Shown one piece after another: positions 7,071 to 15,321 of a stretch of 22,260 nucleotides of DNA; position 1 is the first letter of the stretch, and every line of letters begins with the position of its first letter. This stretch comes from an uncultured Lachnospiraceae bacterium (GTDB taxonomy: Bacteria > Bacillota_A > Clostridia > TANB77 > CAG-508): contig CAMUZC010000015.1 of the NCBI GenBank assembly GCA_947165105.1, forward strand, positions 1 through 22,260, given 5' to 3'. The notes under the pieces were generated by a model. It saw nothing but the letters and a program-made list of their open reading frames with translations. It ran no database searches and was not told the DNA's origin. The position numbers and the translations under genes are program-made.

Positions 7071-8229
7071 ATGATATTAGAGCTTGAAGATAATAAGCAC
7101 ATATTAAGCAGCCTGAAACAAAAATTAACAGAAATAGGTGAATCTCTTTGACATCTCTAGCTTAGAAAAACAATTATCAGAATTAGAAAAAGAAACAATA
7201 CAAGATGGATTTTGGAATAACTCAAAAAAATCTGGCATGGTATTGCAAAAAATAAAAACAATAAAAAACAAAATAGATATTTTTAATAAATTAAACGTAG
7301 AATTAAACAATTTAATGGAAATGTCTGAATTAGTTATAATGGAAAATGAATCTAATGATACAGCTTCTAACAGCAATCAAGAATCCGAGCAAAATAACAG
7401 CTTGGTAAAAGATATCTTAGATGGAACAAAAACACTACAAACAGAATTAGACAACCTAGAAGTGGAAACACTACTATCAGGAAAATATGACATAAACAAT
7501 GCAATAGTAACAATTCACCCAGGAGCAGGGGGGACAGAATCTCAAGATTGGGCTGAAATGTTATATAGAATGTATACTAGATGGGCAAATGCGAACAATT
7601 TTTCCGTTCAAGAATTAGACTATCTAGATGGAGATGAAGCAGGCTTAAAAAGTGTAACTTTTCTAATATCTGGAGATTATGCTTATGGATATATGAAAGC
7701 TGAAAAAGGAGTTCATAGACTAGTAAGAATCTCTCCATTTGACGCAGGCGGAAGAAGACATACATCATTCGCATCAGTAGAAGTATTGCCTGAAATAACA
7801 GAAGACATAGAAATAGATATTAACCCAGATGATTTAAGAATAGATACATATAGAGCATCAGGAGCAGGAGGACAACACATAAATAAAACATCATCAGCAA
7901 TAAGAATAACCCACATACCAACAAACATTGTAGTAGCTTGTCAAACAGAAAGATCTCAATTGCAAAATAAAGAAACTGCAATGAAGATGTTAAAATCAAA
8001 ATTATTAGACCTAAAAGAAAGAGAACATAAAGAAAAAATAGAAGACCTAAAGGGAGAACAAAAAGACATAGCATGGGGAAGTCAAATAAGATCCTATGTA
8101 TTTTGCCCATATACGCTTGTAAAAGACCATAGAACAAATTTTGAAACAGGAAATGTAGAAGCGGTTATGGATGGAGATTTAAATAGCTTTATGAAAGAAT
8201 ATTTAAAAAATAATAGAGAAGGGGTATAA
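7071..8229 (+). CDS. prfB: Peptide chain release factor 2 (programmed +1 frameshift)
   Basis: RF2 ends translation at UGA and UAA codons on the ribosome. The true start is ATG 7071, seven bases after AAGGAGAG. Twenty-six codons (MILELEDNKHIL... to GESL) run into an in-frame TGA at 7149-7151. A +1 shift at CTT-T gives GAC (7150) and continues as DISSLEKQLSELEKE to the stop at 8227-8229, for a product of about 385 residues. The RF2 tripeptide SPF (about 221-223) confers UGA specificity, and GGQ (about 266-268, in ASGAGGQHINK) triggers hydrolysis. The N-terminal helical domain carries an acidic, Asn/Ser-rich linker (ENESNDTASNSNQESEQ), making the protein somewhat longer than the roughly 365-residue E. 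coli form. Confidence 0.97.
7136..7152 (+). promoter_or_regulatory. prfB autoregulatory frameshift site
   Basis: The Shine-Dalgarno-like AGGTGA (7136-7141) lies four bases before the slippery CTT, which is followed by the in-frame stop TGA and C (CTT TGA C, 7146-7152). Low RF2 favours slippage by one base, a known feedback loop in many bacteria. Confidence 0.92.
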
Positions 8230-8232
8230 GGT

Positions 8233-8877
8233 ATGGAACAAAAGAAATTAAAATGGAAGGAAGTATATAACAATAACAAAAAAAGAAGATACTGTGAAAT
8301 AACAGGCATAAAAGAAGAAAACGTTGAAATAGAATCTAATTCATTTAAAGTATTAAAAGAAAGAAAATATATTGTCCTAATTGCTTCGATAATTATTATA
8401 GCGTTATTAGTATGGACATTTAGAAATGATATAAAAATACTACTTATACTACTAGCATTCTTTATAGGATCAGGAATATGTTTCTTTGTATTTAATTATT
8501 TTAAATTTAAATGTTTAAAAGATGGATTATATGTAAAATTCGGTTTTCAGGAAGGAAAATTTTCATATGATAAATTAAGAGGAGTATATCTATCTAAGTT
8601 TAATGATTATAGTTTCTTAATTCCAGCCAAAAGAGTATATAGCATAGTTATAAGATATATAGATAATACCAACAGAATAAAAGAATTGTCTTTTCCAAAT
8701 TATTTTATAAAGCCAGAAGATACTGAAAAATTCTTAAGTAATTTTGATATTAAAGAAGCGGAAGAATCAAAGCTTGTCCAATATGAAAGATTTAAAATAT
8801 TAAAAAAATTATTTAAAGCAGCAATCTTTATTATGTTTGTACTTCTAATGATAGGTTTATATTTTTCAAAAAGATAG
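8233..8877 (+). CDS. Membrane protein of unknown function
   Basis: A 214-residue protein starting three bases after prfB and probably co-transcribed with it. The N-terminal 45 residues are basic and soluble. Two membrane segments follow close together (about 46-64, IVLIASIIIIALLVWTF, and 69-90, ILLILLAFFIGSGICFFVF). A soluble region of about 100 residues contains LYVKFGFQEGKFSYDKLRGVYL and VYSIVIRYID, beta-strand-like text that recalls bacterial PH-like membrane proteins. A third segment ends the chain (AAIFIMFVLLMIGLYF). I do not recognise a specific family. The strong downstream terminator closes the unit. Confidence 0.75.
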   Translation: MEQKKLKWKEVYNNNKKRRYCEITGIKEENVEIESNSFKVLKERKYIVLIASIIIIALLVWTFRNDIKILLILLAFFIGSGICFFVFNYFKFKCLKDGLYVKFGFQEGKFSYDKLRGVYLSKFNDYSFLIPAKRVYSIVIRYIDNTNRIKELSFPNYFIKPEDTEKFLSNFDIKEAEESKLVQYERFKILKKLFKAAIFIMFVLLMIGLYFSKR

Positions 8878-8894
8878 TAATGTAAATATACAGC

Positions 8895-8927
8895 AAAAAT
8901 ACGTTAGTAAAAACTAACGTATTTTTT
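8895..8927. terminator. Bidirectional terminator between convergent genes
   Basis: Stem AATACGTTAGT / ACTAACGTATT with loop AAAA, flanked by an A tract on the left and a T tract on the right. It can serve both the membrane-protein gene (plus) and the aspartate kinase gene (minus). Confidence 0.88.
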
Positions 8928-8939
8928 ATAAATAAAAAA

Positions 8940-10116
8940 TTAGAATAATTTATCATGTAATAATTCTAATATCTTATCATCAACAATATCTGTAAATGTA
9001 ATTATAATTTTAGTATTTGTAATATCTATACAATATACACTAACATCTAAAGAATCAACAATACTAATAATCTTTGAAAGAATTGTAGAATCCGCGGTTA
9101 TACCATGACCAACAACAGCAATACGACTGATATATTTAATAGAACTAGAATATATGTTTAATTCATTTTTTAACAATTCGTAAACTTTATTACTATAACT
9201 TCCTTTTATCAAAAAATTAGCATCAAACGAATAGTTACTGTTATTAATAACCTGTATAGGTAAAATGTTATTATTAACTAGTACATTGTAAACCGTTTTA
9301 AATAAATCATCAAAATTAGATTCATTATTCAGACTTAATAAAAGAATATCATCATTTTTTACGATGCTCTTAACATCATTATCCTCAATATTCTCTTTTA
9401 TAATACTACCGGGTTTGTCGTTAAAAGTTGACTTTGCAATTATTGGAATTTTGAATTTTTCTCCAATTTCAACACATCTATTATGAAGAACTTTAGCTCC
9501 TTCATTTGAAATATCTAACATCTCTGCATAAGATAAACTTTTTAACTTCTTTGCAGAAGAAATTTTTTTAGGATCTGCAGTATAGACTCCATCTACATCA
9601 GAAAAAATATAACAATGGTTAGCATTTAGAGCTGCAGCTACTGCAACAGCAGTGGTATCAGAACCGCCTCGACCTAATGTAGTTATATCTAATTGCTTGT
9701 TTATGCCTTGAAAACCAGCAATTATAACAATTCTTCTATCAGACAATTCTTTAAGAATTCTAGATGTATCTATATATTCAATCACAGCAGATTGATTAAC
9801 ATTGTTGGTTACAATTCCTGCTTGCCATCCTGTTAATGAAACTGCTTTATAGCCCATTTCATTTAATAAAATACTAAGTTTTGAAATTGAAACTTGCTCG
9901 CCAGAACTTAATAAAACATCTAGTTCTCTTTCAGAAGGAACATCAGCTAATTCATAAGCTTCCTTCAATAATCTATCAGTAGTTTTTCCGCTGAGCTGAT
10001 ACTACAACAACTATATTATTATTTTCGTATAATTCAATAATCCTATTTGCTACTAACTTTAGTTTATCATTATCAGCAACAGAACTTCCACCAAATTTCA
10101 TAACTATTGTGTCCAT
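8940..10116 (-). pseudogene. lysC: Aspartate kinase with a +1 frame break near the N-terminus
   Basis: Aspartokinase phosphorylates aspartate, the first step to lysine, threonine and methionine. The natural start is ATG 10114-10116, with AGAAGGTG just upstream. The first part reads MDTIVMKFGGSSVADN... to IVVVVSAQ, containing the KFGGSS nucleotide/substrate motif. It then meets CGG AAA AAC TAC TGA and stops. Reading CGGA (9990-9987) as one step restores SAQ-x-KTTDRLLKEAYELA, the expected family sequence, and the frame continues to 8940. The rest has SGEQVS, GRGGSDTTAVA and two C-terminal ACT-like regions (DILLLSLNN..., ISRIAVVGHGI...). Total length of about 392 residues is normal. An alternative TTG start at 9968 would give 342 residues without the essential N-terminus. 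It may be a pseudogene, a frameshifted gene or a sequence error. Confidence 0.85.
9985..9993 (-). other. Frame-break site in lysC at CAG CGG A
   Basis: On the minus strand TCA GCT CAG CGG AAA AAC has one base too many. Skipping one base within CGGA gives SAQ-x-KTTD. Families have Gly at x, which GGA would supply if the C is skipped. Confidence 0.75.
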
Positions 10117-10232
10117 ATAAGGCACCTTCTTTTTTATCAAATTAAAGGCTCATATTAAATCATAGAACCTTCTATAAGTATATTATGAAAAGTGTCGAAA
10201 AATGGTTCAAAGTGTTAGATGAATAAAAACAG

Positions 10233-10261
10233 ACATATTATTAGTACAACCAGCATATAAT
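10233..10261 (+). promoter_or_regulatory. Sigma-E-like sporulation promoter for yabP
   Basis: ACATATT (10233-10239) and CATATAAT (10254-10261), spaced by 14 bp, resemble the mother-cell sigma-E consensus (-35 like KMATATT, -10 like CATACAAT). The start would be near 10268, just before the AAGGAGG. In Bacillus subtilis yabP is a sigma-E gene. Confidence 0.5.
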
Positions 10262-10286
10262 TAATTAAACACAAGGAGGAAAACAT

Positions 10287-10590
10287 ATGATTATGGATGA
10301 AAGAAAAAATGGCTTTAATGCAGGTATTATGCAAAATATTATTTTAGAAAATAGAGAAAAGCTAACCATATCTGGAGTTAATGACGTTCTTAGCTTTGAC
10401 GATCAAATAGTAATTCTAGAAACTCGGACTTGGATTATTGACTGTGAAAGGTGAAAACCTTAGAATTAATAAGCTAAGCCTTGATAGTGAAGAGGTAATA
10501 GTTGAAGGTGAAATTAATAATTTGTCATATAGTGAAAAAGATATTGAAAGAAAAACGGGATCATCAATTCTTGGAAAAATATTTAAATAA
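10287..10590 (+). pseudogene. yabP: Sporulation protein YabP with a +1 frame break
   Basis: YabP is a small protein needed for sporulation in Bacillus, probably in the forespore outer layers with YabQ. The start ATG 10287 is seven bases after GGAGG. The first 46 codons read MIMDERKNGFNAG... to FDDQIVILET. The next codon, CGG (10425-10427), leads in frame to TWIIDCER and a stop. If CGGA is read as one step, the next codons give LGLLTVKGENLRINKLSLDS... to SILGKIFK, the conserved YabP ending, with a stop at 10588-10590. The restored protein is about 100 residues, normal for the family. Promoter, ribosome site and both halves are intact, so recent mutation, frameshifting or a sequence error are all possible. 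It is followed by yabQ. Confidence 0.85.
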
Positions 10591-10606
10591 ATGGATGTGA
10601 TATTTA

Positions 10607-10999
10607 ATGCTTGATCAATTATACATAGTAATATCATTTTTCTTTTCTGGAATAGTCATAGGTATTTTATTTGACCTATTTAGATCGACTAGAAGAAGCT
10701 TTAAAATTCCTAATATAATTATTTATATTGAAGACGCCTTATTTTGGATTTTAACAGGTCTTATAATTATACTAACTATATTTATTTGCACTGACGGGCA
10801 AATACGTTTATACATGATTCTGATGCTTATAACTGGCGCTTTTATATATTTTTCATTAGTAAGTAAATTCGTCATTATAATTAATGTAAAACTACTTAAC
10901 TTAGTCCAATCGATTATTCACTTTATAACACAACCTTTCAAAATAATCCTAAATTTTATAAAAAATAATATAAAATTCAAAAAAATTTCAAAAAAATAG
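10607..10999 (+). CDS. yabQ: Spore cortex biosynthesis protein YabQ
   Basis: A 130-residue integral membrane protein needed for spore cortex formation in Bacillus. It has about four hydrophobic segments. The family signature GILFDLFRSTRRSFK follows the first, and EDALFWILTGLIIILTIF starts the second pair. The basic tail (about 105-130) is cytosolic. The start is 17 bases after the yabP stop, with a weak GGATGTGA site, so translational coupling to yabP is possible. The order yabP-yabQ-divIC is conserved in spore formers. Confidence 0.9.
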   Translation: MLDQLYIVISFFFSGIVIGILFDLFRSTRRSFKIPNIIIYIEDALFWILTGLIIILTIFICTDGQIRLYMILMLITGAFIYFSLVSKFVIIINVKLLNLVQSIIHFITQPFKIILNFIKNNIKFKKISKK

Positions 11000-11027
11000 T
11001 GGCAAAAGCAGGAATTTATGTTATAAT
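10999..11027 (+). promoter_or_regulatory. Extended -10 promoter for divIC
   Basis: TG-T-TATAAT (11019-11027) with GTGGCA (10999-11004) 17 bp upstream, a 4/6 match to TTGACA, overlapping the end of yabQ. It lets the division gene be expressed apart from the sporulation genes. Confidence 0.65.
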
Positions 11028-11074
11028 GTAGAAGTAAATATATAGATTGGTAAAAATTTAAAATGGAGAAACTT

Positions 11075-11347
11075 ATGAAAAAGAAATTTAAATTTAATCG
11101 AATTGTAATAATAGGAATTGTTATATATATTCTTTATGCATTCATTTCAAGACAACAAGTGTTAAGCAATTATAAAAAAGAAGAACAGCATTATTTAGAT
11201 TTAATTGCAAAAGAAGAACAACGTAATGCAGAATTACTAGAAGTTAAAGACAATATAAACTCAACAGAGTTTATTGAAGAAACTGCAAGAAACAAATTAG
11301 GAATGTACTTACCAAACGAAAGAGTATATATAGATATTAGTAAATAA
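11075..11347 (+). CDS. divIC: Septum formation initiator DivIC/FtsB family
   Basis: A small bitopic division protein of 90 residues. A short basic cytosolic end (MKKKFKFNR) precedes one membrane segment (IVIIGIVIYILYAFI), an extracellular coiled coil (KKEEQHYLDLIAKEEQRNAE) and the typical end TEFIEETARNKLGMYLPNE. In this family the protein joins FtsL and DivIB (FtsQ) at the septum. The ATG at 11063 has no ribosome site, whereas GGAG at 11065-11068 is six bases before ATG 11075, so the shorter start is chosen. Its place after yabPQ supports the assignment. Confidence 0.88.
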   Translation: MKKKFKFNRIVIIGIVIYILYAFISRQQVLSNYKKEEQHYLDLIAKEEQRNAELLEVKDNINSTEFIEETARNKLGMYLPNERVYIDISK

Positions 11348-11356
11348 TAAATAAAC

Positions 11357-11400
11357 ATAATAAGAGGCGCTTCTTTAAGCCTCTTATTATAAAAATTTTT
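11357..11400 (+). terminator. Terminator after divIC
   Basis: A 12-bp stem ATAATAAGAGGC (11357-11368) / GCCTCTTATTAT (11379-11390) with a 10-base loop, followed by AAAAATTTTTTT. Confidence 0.85.
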
Positions 11401-11476
11401 TTCAATCATTTTATTCTTAAAAAATCCAAAAAGAAGAAAAAATTATATATTAATAAAATTATTAAGGGGGAAATTT

Positions 11477-12802
11477 ATGGATTACGAAAATTTTACGCTT
11501 GTTGAATTGCGTCAGTTAGCAAAAGAGAAAGGAACTAAAAATGTTTCTAAACTAAAAAAAGATGAATTAATAGAATTATTAAAAAATATGGAAAATGCTG
11601 CTTCTGAGGAGAGGAAAGAAAATGAAGTAGATAGCATAGTAAATGATTCATCAAATACATATTACAAAGTAACAAATGAAGATGATAACATAGTAGAAGG
11701 AATACTAGAAGTATTACCAGATGGTTATGGATTTTTAAGAGGAAAAAACTATTTATCAAGCCCAAAAGATGTCTATATCTCACCAGTTCAAATAAAAAGA
11801 TTTAGACTAGACAAAGGAGATAAAATAAAAGGAATAGCAAGAAATCCAAAAGAAGGAGAAAAATTCCCAGCACTTATCTTCGTAGGTGAAGTAAATGGTG
11901 AAGCTCCTGAAAAGGCTTATAGAAGAGTTAAATTTGATGATTTAACACCAATATATCCTAATGAAAGATTACGTCTAGAAACACGTCCTAATGAATATGC
12001 AACAAGAATAATAGATATTATCTCACCAATAGGAAAAGGACAAAGAGGAATGATTGTTGCTCCACCAAAAGTTGGTAAAACAACATTGTTAAAGAAAATT
12101 GCAAACAGTATAACAGATAATAACCCAGAAGTTGAATTAATAGTATTATTAATAGATGAAAGACCTGAAGAAGTAACAGATATGATTCGTTCAATAAAGG
12201 GTGATGTAATATACTCTACATTTGATGAACTACCAGAACATCACGTAAAAGTTGCTGAAATGGTATTGGAAAGAGCAAAAAGACTTACAGAGCAAAAGAA
12301 AGATGTTGTTATATTACTAGATAGCATAACAAGATTAGCACGTGCATATAACTTAGTAATACCTTCATCAGGAAGAACTCTATCTGGAGGTTTCGATCCT
12401 GCAGCACTACATAAACCAAAAAAATTCTTTGGTGCTGCTAGAAATATAGAAAATGGAGGAAGTTTAACAATACTTGCTACTTCACTAGTTGAAACAGGAA
12501 GCAGAATGGATGAAGTAATATTCGAAGAATTCAAAGGAACTGGAAATATGGAAGTTGTATTAGATAGAAAACTATCTGAAAAACGTATATTCCCAGCAAT
12601 TGATATTAATAAATCTGGAACAAGAAGAGAAGACTTGTTACTAAGTAAAAAGGAACAAGAAACAGTGTTTGCCTTAAGAAAAGCATTAAACTCATTACCT
12701 GTTGCAGATGTTACAGAGCAATTAATATCTCAAATGGTAGCAACAAAAAATAACGATGAATTTATGGATAAAATGGACACATATTTGAAAAATTATAAAT
12801 AA
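11477..12802 (+). CDS. rho: Transcription termination factor Rho
   Basis: A 441-residue hexameric RNA-dependent ATPase that releases RNA polymerase. The N-terminal SAP-like Rho_N domain ([14 protein letters not shown]..., residues 5-40) is followed by a charged linker and the cold-shock RNA-binding domain ([15 protein letters not shown], about 74-88). The ATPase core has Walker A PPKVGKTT (196-203), [26 protein letters not shown] and the RNA-contact loop [13 protein letters not shown]. Length and motif order are standard. AAGGGGG seven bases upstream sets the start. The gene stands alone between terminators. Confidence 0.98.
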   Translation: MDYENFTLVELRQLAKEKGTKNVSKLKKDELIELLKNMENAASEERKENEVDSIVNDSSNTYYKVTNEDDNIVEGILEVLPDGYGFLRGKNYLSSPKDVYISPVQIKRFRLDKGDKIKGIARNPKEGEKFPALIFVGEVNGEAPEKAYRRVKFDDLTPIYPNERLRLETRPNEYATRIIDIISPIGKGQRGMIVAPPKVGKTTLLKKIANSITDNNPEVELIVLLIDERPEEVTDMIRSIKGDVIYSTFDELPEHHVKVAEMVLERAKRLTEQKKDVVILLDSITRLARAYNLVIPSSGRTLSGGFDPAALHKPKKFFGAARNIENGGSLTILATSLVETGSRMDEVIFEEFKGTGNMEVVLDRKLSEKRIFPAIDINKSGTRREDLLLSKKEQETVFALRKALNSLPVADVTEQLISQMVATKNNDEFMDKMDTYLKNYK

Positions 12803-12813
12803 TATGTTATAAT
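12785..12813 (+). promoter_or_regulatory. Strong sigma-A promoter overlapping the end of rho
   Basis: TTGAAA (12785-12790), 17-bp spacer, TATAAT (12808-12813) with the extended TG at 12805-12806. It drives the small membrane protein gene through a leader of about 100 nt. Confidence 0.75.
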
Positions 12814-12837
12814 AAAGTATGATAACATTTGTCAACC

Positions 12838-12874
12838 CTCAATCACTAATCCCTATAATGTGGTTGGAGTTTTA
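12838..12874 (+). terminator. Terminator-like hairpin after rho, inside the next leader
   Basis: CTCAATCAC (12838-12846) pairs with GTGGTTGGAG (12860-12869), with one wobble pair and one bulged G, followed by TTTTATATAT. It may end rho transcripts or attenuate the downstream gene. Confidence 0.5.
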
Positions 12875-12921
12875 TATATGAACCAAATTAATCATTAAAC
12901 AACAATGGAGGTAGAACAACA

Positions 12922-13257
12922 ATGAAAGGTAAAAAAATGATTATAACTGCAATTGCAGTTGGTTACTTTACAGGAGAGTATTGCTCCTACGCTGAAATCA
13001 GCAAAAGCACGTACGAAAACTTTTTACTTAGTTTAATTGCCTTTTGTGCAACGATACTTACATTCTATCTTTTTCACGAAACAAAATCGTATTTCCGCGA
13101 CAACAAAAATGAAAAAGAAAGCAGAATAAAGAGACAAAAAATAGAGTATCACAACTTAGAACACGAACGTGCAATCGAAGAATTCAAAACACAAAGAAAA
13201 GAATTTTTCGATCATTATTTTAACGACTCAATCATAACGATGAAGGTCATGAAATAA
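12922..13257 (+). CDS. Small single-unit membrane protein of unknown function
   Basis: A 111-residue protein with a good AATGGAGGTAG ribosome site. Residues 5-16 are weakly hydrophobic, 33-51 form a clear membrane segment (FLLSLIAFCATILTFYLF), and the remaining 60 residues are a highly charged helix (ETKSYFRDNKNEKESRIKRQ and onward), probably a cytosolic coiled coil. No family is recognised. It has its own strong promoter and terminator. Its codons (ACG, AGC, CGC, CGT, TCC) differ from most neighbours but resemble the helical-repeat gene at 6164, so a shared foreign origin is possible. Confidence 0.75.
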   Translation: MKGKKMIITAIAVGYFTGEYCSYAEISKSTYENFLLSLIAFCATILTFYLFHETKSYFRDNKNEKESRIKRQKIEYHNLEHERAIEEFKTQRKEFFDHYFNDSIITMKVMK

Positions 13258-13260
13258 ATT

Positions 13261-13300
13261 AAAGGTTGCTCATATTAGGGAATGAGCAACCTTTTCTTAT
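13261..13300 (+). terminator. Terminator after the small membrane protein
   Basis: Perfect 13-bp stem AAAGGTTGCTCAT / ATGAGCAACCTTT with loop ATTAGGGA, ending in TTTTCTTAT. Confidence 0.92.
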
Positions 13301-13313
13301 TGAAGGAAAAAAA

Positions 13314-13356
13314 TTAAGAAAAATTTAATGAATTCTAATAAAATATAATATATAAT
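13314..13356 (+). promoter_or_regulatory. Probable autoregulated promoter of the two-component system
   Basis: TTAAGAA (13314-13320) and TTTAAT (13324-13329) precede two TATAAT hexamers (13344-13349 and 13351-13356). The same order of boxes occurs before the ABC gene at 15328-15369, which points to a shared binding site for the response regulator. Confidence 0.5.
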
Positions 13357-13375
13357 AAAACCAGAGGTGAATTAA

Positions 13376-14068
13376 ATGAAATATGATTGTTTAATAGTAG
13401 ATGACGAAATAGAACTAGCAAATAACACATGTGAATATTTAAATATGTTTGGAGTAAAGACGTATACATGTTACAACAAAAAAGAATGTGAAAAATTTTT
13501 AGAAGAAAACGAAACTTCAATAATTCTATTAGATATAAATCTATCTGATGGTTCAGGATTTGAATTATGCAAAAATCTAAGAGAAAATACAGATATTCCT
13601 ATCCTATTTATATCAGCAAGAAATACAGACGACGACAAAATAATAGCATTAAATATAGGTGGAGATGATTATATAGAAAAGCCATATTCCTTAGGTGTAT
13701 TATTAGCTAAAGTAAAAGTATTTCTAAAAAGATATGTAAAAGATAATTCAGGAAATCTTGAAAAAAGAGAAAAATATGATGATGGAAATCTCGTAGTAGA
13801 TTACAACGAGCAAAAAGCATTTGTAAAAGGAACTGAGTGTAAATTGACAGCTATGGAGTTTAGATTACTAACTTATTTAATAGACAATAAAAATAGATTA
13901 ATAACTAAGGATGAGCTATTTGAAAATGTATGGAATGATAAATTTACACAAGACGGTACATTAAATGTTCATATAAGAAAACTAAGAATGCAAATTGAAG
14001 ATAATCCAAATAATCCAAAATATATAATTACAGTTTGGAAAGGAGGATACCGATTCAACGGTAATTAA
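13376..14068 (+). CDS. OmpR-family response regulator
   Basis: A 230-residue two-domain transcription factor. The receiver domain has the acidic pair DDE near residues 8-10, the phospho-acceptor Asp53 in ILLDINLSDG, a switch residue in FISARN and Lys102 in IEKPYS. The C-terminal winged helix (about 132-230) contains LTAMEFRLLTYLIDNKNRLIT, then LNVHIRKLR and the closing VWKGGYRFN. AGAGGTGAA precedes the start. The kinase gene begins two bases after its stop. It probably controls the downstream ABC exporter and its own operon. Confidence 0.96.
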   Translation: MKYDCLIVDDEIELANNTCEYLNMFGVKTYTCYNKKECEKFLEENETSIILLDINLSDGSGFELCKNLRENTDIPILFISARNTDDDKIIALNIGGDDYIEKPYSLGVLLAKVKVFLKRYVKDNSGNLEKREKYDDGNLVVDYNEQKAFVKGTECKLTAMEFRLLTYLIDNKNRLITKDELFENVWNDKFTQDGTLNVHIRKLRMQIEDNPNNPKYIITVWKGGYRFNGN

Positions 14069-14070
14069 AA

Positions 14071-15321
14071 ATGAAGAAGAAGTTTTTATTTATATTTTTA
14101 GGAATAACATTTATCATAGAATTAATACTTACATATTTTTACTTTAATGAAAATTACAAATATAATAATGATGTAATACAAATAAATGAACTAGTTACAG
14201 AAATCGAACATAAATTTGGAAATGAGTCTGAATATCCCAATACCTATGATTATGTAATAATAGATAATAATGATAAACTAATATATAAAACGAACAACGG
14301 ATTAAGTGAATCACTAAATGCAGCATATAAAAACAGAGATACAATAATAGATTTAAAAATTAACAATCAAATACAAGGGAAGATAATTATTAATAATAAT
14401 TTTGATAGGATTTTAAGTCAAAACAAAAAAACATACATCATATTTATAATGAGCATTTCTACGATTCAGTTATTAGCATTTATTATTTATTATATGCATA
14501 TATATTTTAACTATACAAAACCATTCAAGAACATGGAAAGATTCGCATTAAGGGTTTCAAGCGGTAATTTAGATATTCCATTAAACATGGATAGAAATAA
14601 TAATTTTGGTGCTTTTACTGAAGCTTTTGACATAATGAGACAAGAAATTAAAAAATCAAGAGAAGCTGAAAAAGCAGCAATTGAAAGTAAGAAAGAATTA
14701 GTAGCTAAATTAAGTCATGATATAAAAACACCAATAGCATCAATAAAATCTTCATCAGAATTAGGAATAGCAATTTCAAGCGACGAGAAAATAACTAACT
14801 GCTTTCAATCTATTAATAATAAATCAGATCAGGTAAATACATTAATAAACAATCTTTTTAACTCTACATTAGAAGAATTGGAAGAATTAAATATCAATCC
14901 AACTAAAATGAAAAGTAGTATTATTGCAGAATTGATTAATAACGCAGATTATTTAAATAAAAATAAAATAATGATTTTACCTAATTGCAACATATATGCA
15001 GATAGAATACGTTTACAACAAATATTTGATAATATATTTGCCAATTCTTATAAGTATGCAAATACAAATATAGAAACAGAAGCGGCTATAAAAAATGAAT
15101 TTTTAATTATTTCTATAAAAGACTTCGGAGATACAATAAAGGATGAGGAAGTACCGCTTTTAACCGAGAAGTTCAAAAGAGGTTCAAATACAGAAAATAT
15201 AGATGGCGTTGGATTAGGATTGTATATTTCAAAAGAATTACTAAGAAAAATGAATGGGGATTTAGAAATTGAAAATTGTAAGCCTGGGTTTAAAACAATA
15301 ATATATTTAAGAATTATTTAA
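14071..15321 (+). CDS. Membrane sensor histidine kinase
   Basis: A 416-residue kinase. Membrane segment 1 (about 5-25), an extracellular region of about 100 residues and membrane segment 2 (about 124-145) are followed by a HAMP-like linker, the dimerisation helix with His216 in LSHDIKTPIAS, and an ATP-binding domain with the N box IFDNIFANSYKYAN and GVGLGLYISKELL. The sizeable outside domain differs from the short-loop BceS-type kinases, so it may sense its ligand directly. Its start has no ribosome site of its own (the GGAGG lies inside the regulator gene about 25 bases upstream), suggesting translational coupling. The signal is unknown; a cell-envelope-acting peptide or antibiotic is a guess from the linked transporter. 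Confidence 0.94.
   Translation: MKKKFLFIFLGITFIIELILTYFYFNENYKYNNDVIQINELVTEIEHKFGNESEYPNTYDYVIIDNNDKLIYKTNNGLSESLNAAYKNRDTIIDLKINNQIQGKIIINNNFDRILSQNKKTYIIFIMSISTIQLLAFIIYYMHIYFNYTKPFKNMERFALRVSSGNLDIPLNMDRNNNFGAFTEAFDIMRQEIKKSREAEKAAIESKKELVAKLSHDIKTPIASIKSSSELGIAISSDEKITNCFQSINNKSDQVNTLINNLFNSTLEELEELNINPTKMKSSIIAELINNADYLNKNKIMILPNCNIYADRIRLQQIFDNIFANSYKYANTNIETEAAIKNEFLIISIKDFGDTIKDEEVPLLTEKFKRGSNTENIDGVGLGLYISKELLRKMNGDLEIENCKPGFKTIIYLRII

Noticed and set aside
8940..9968. A complete short aspartate kinase starting at TTG 9968
   Set aside because: It would lack the KFGGSS motif found upstream in another frame, and no ribosome site precedes the TTG.
12241..12534. Minus-strand 97-residue frame inside rho
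   Set aside because: It is fully contained in the strongly conserved rho ATPase coding region.
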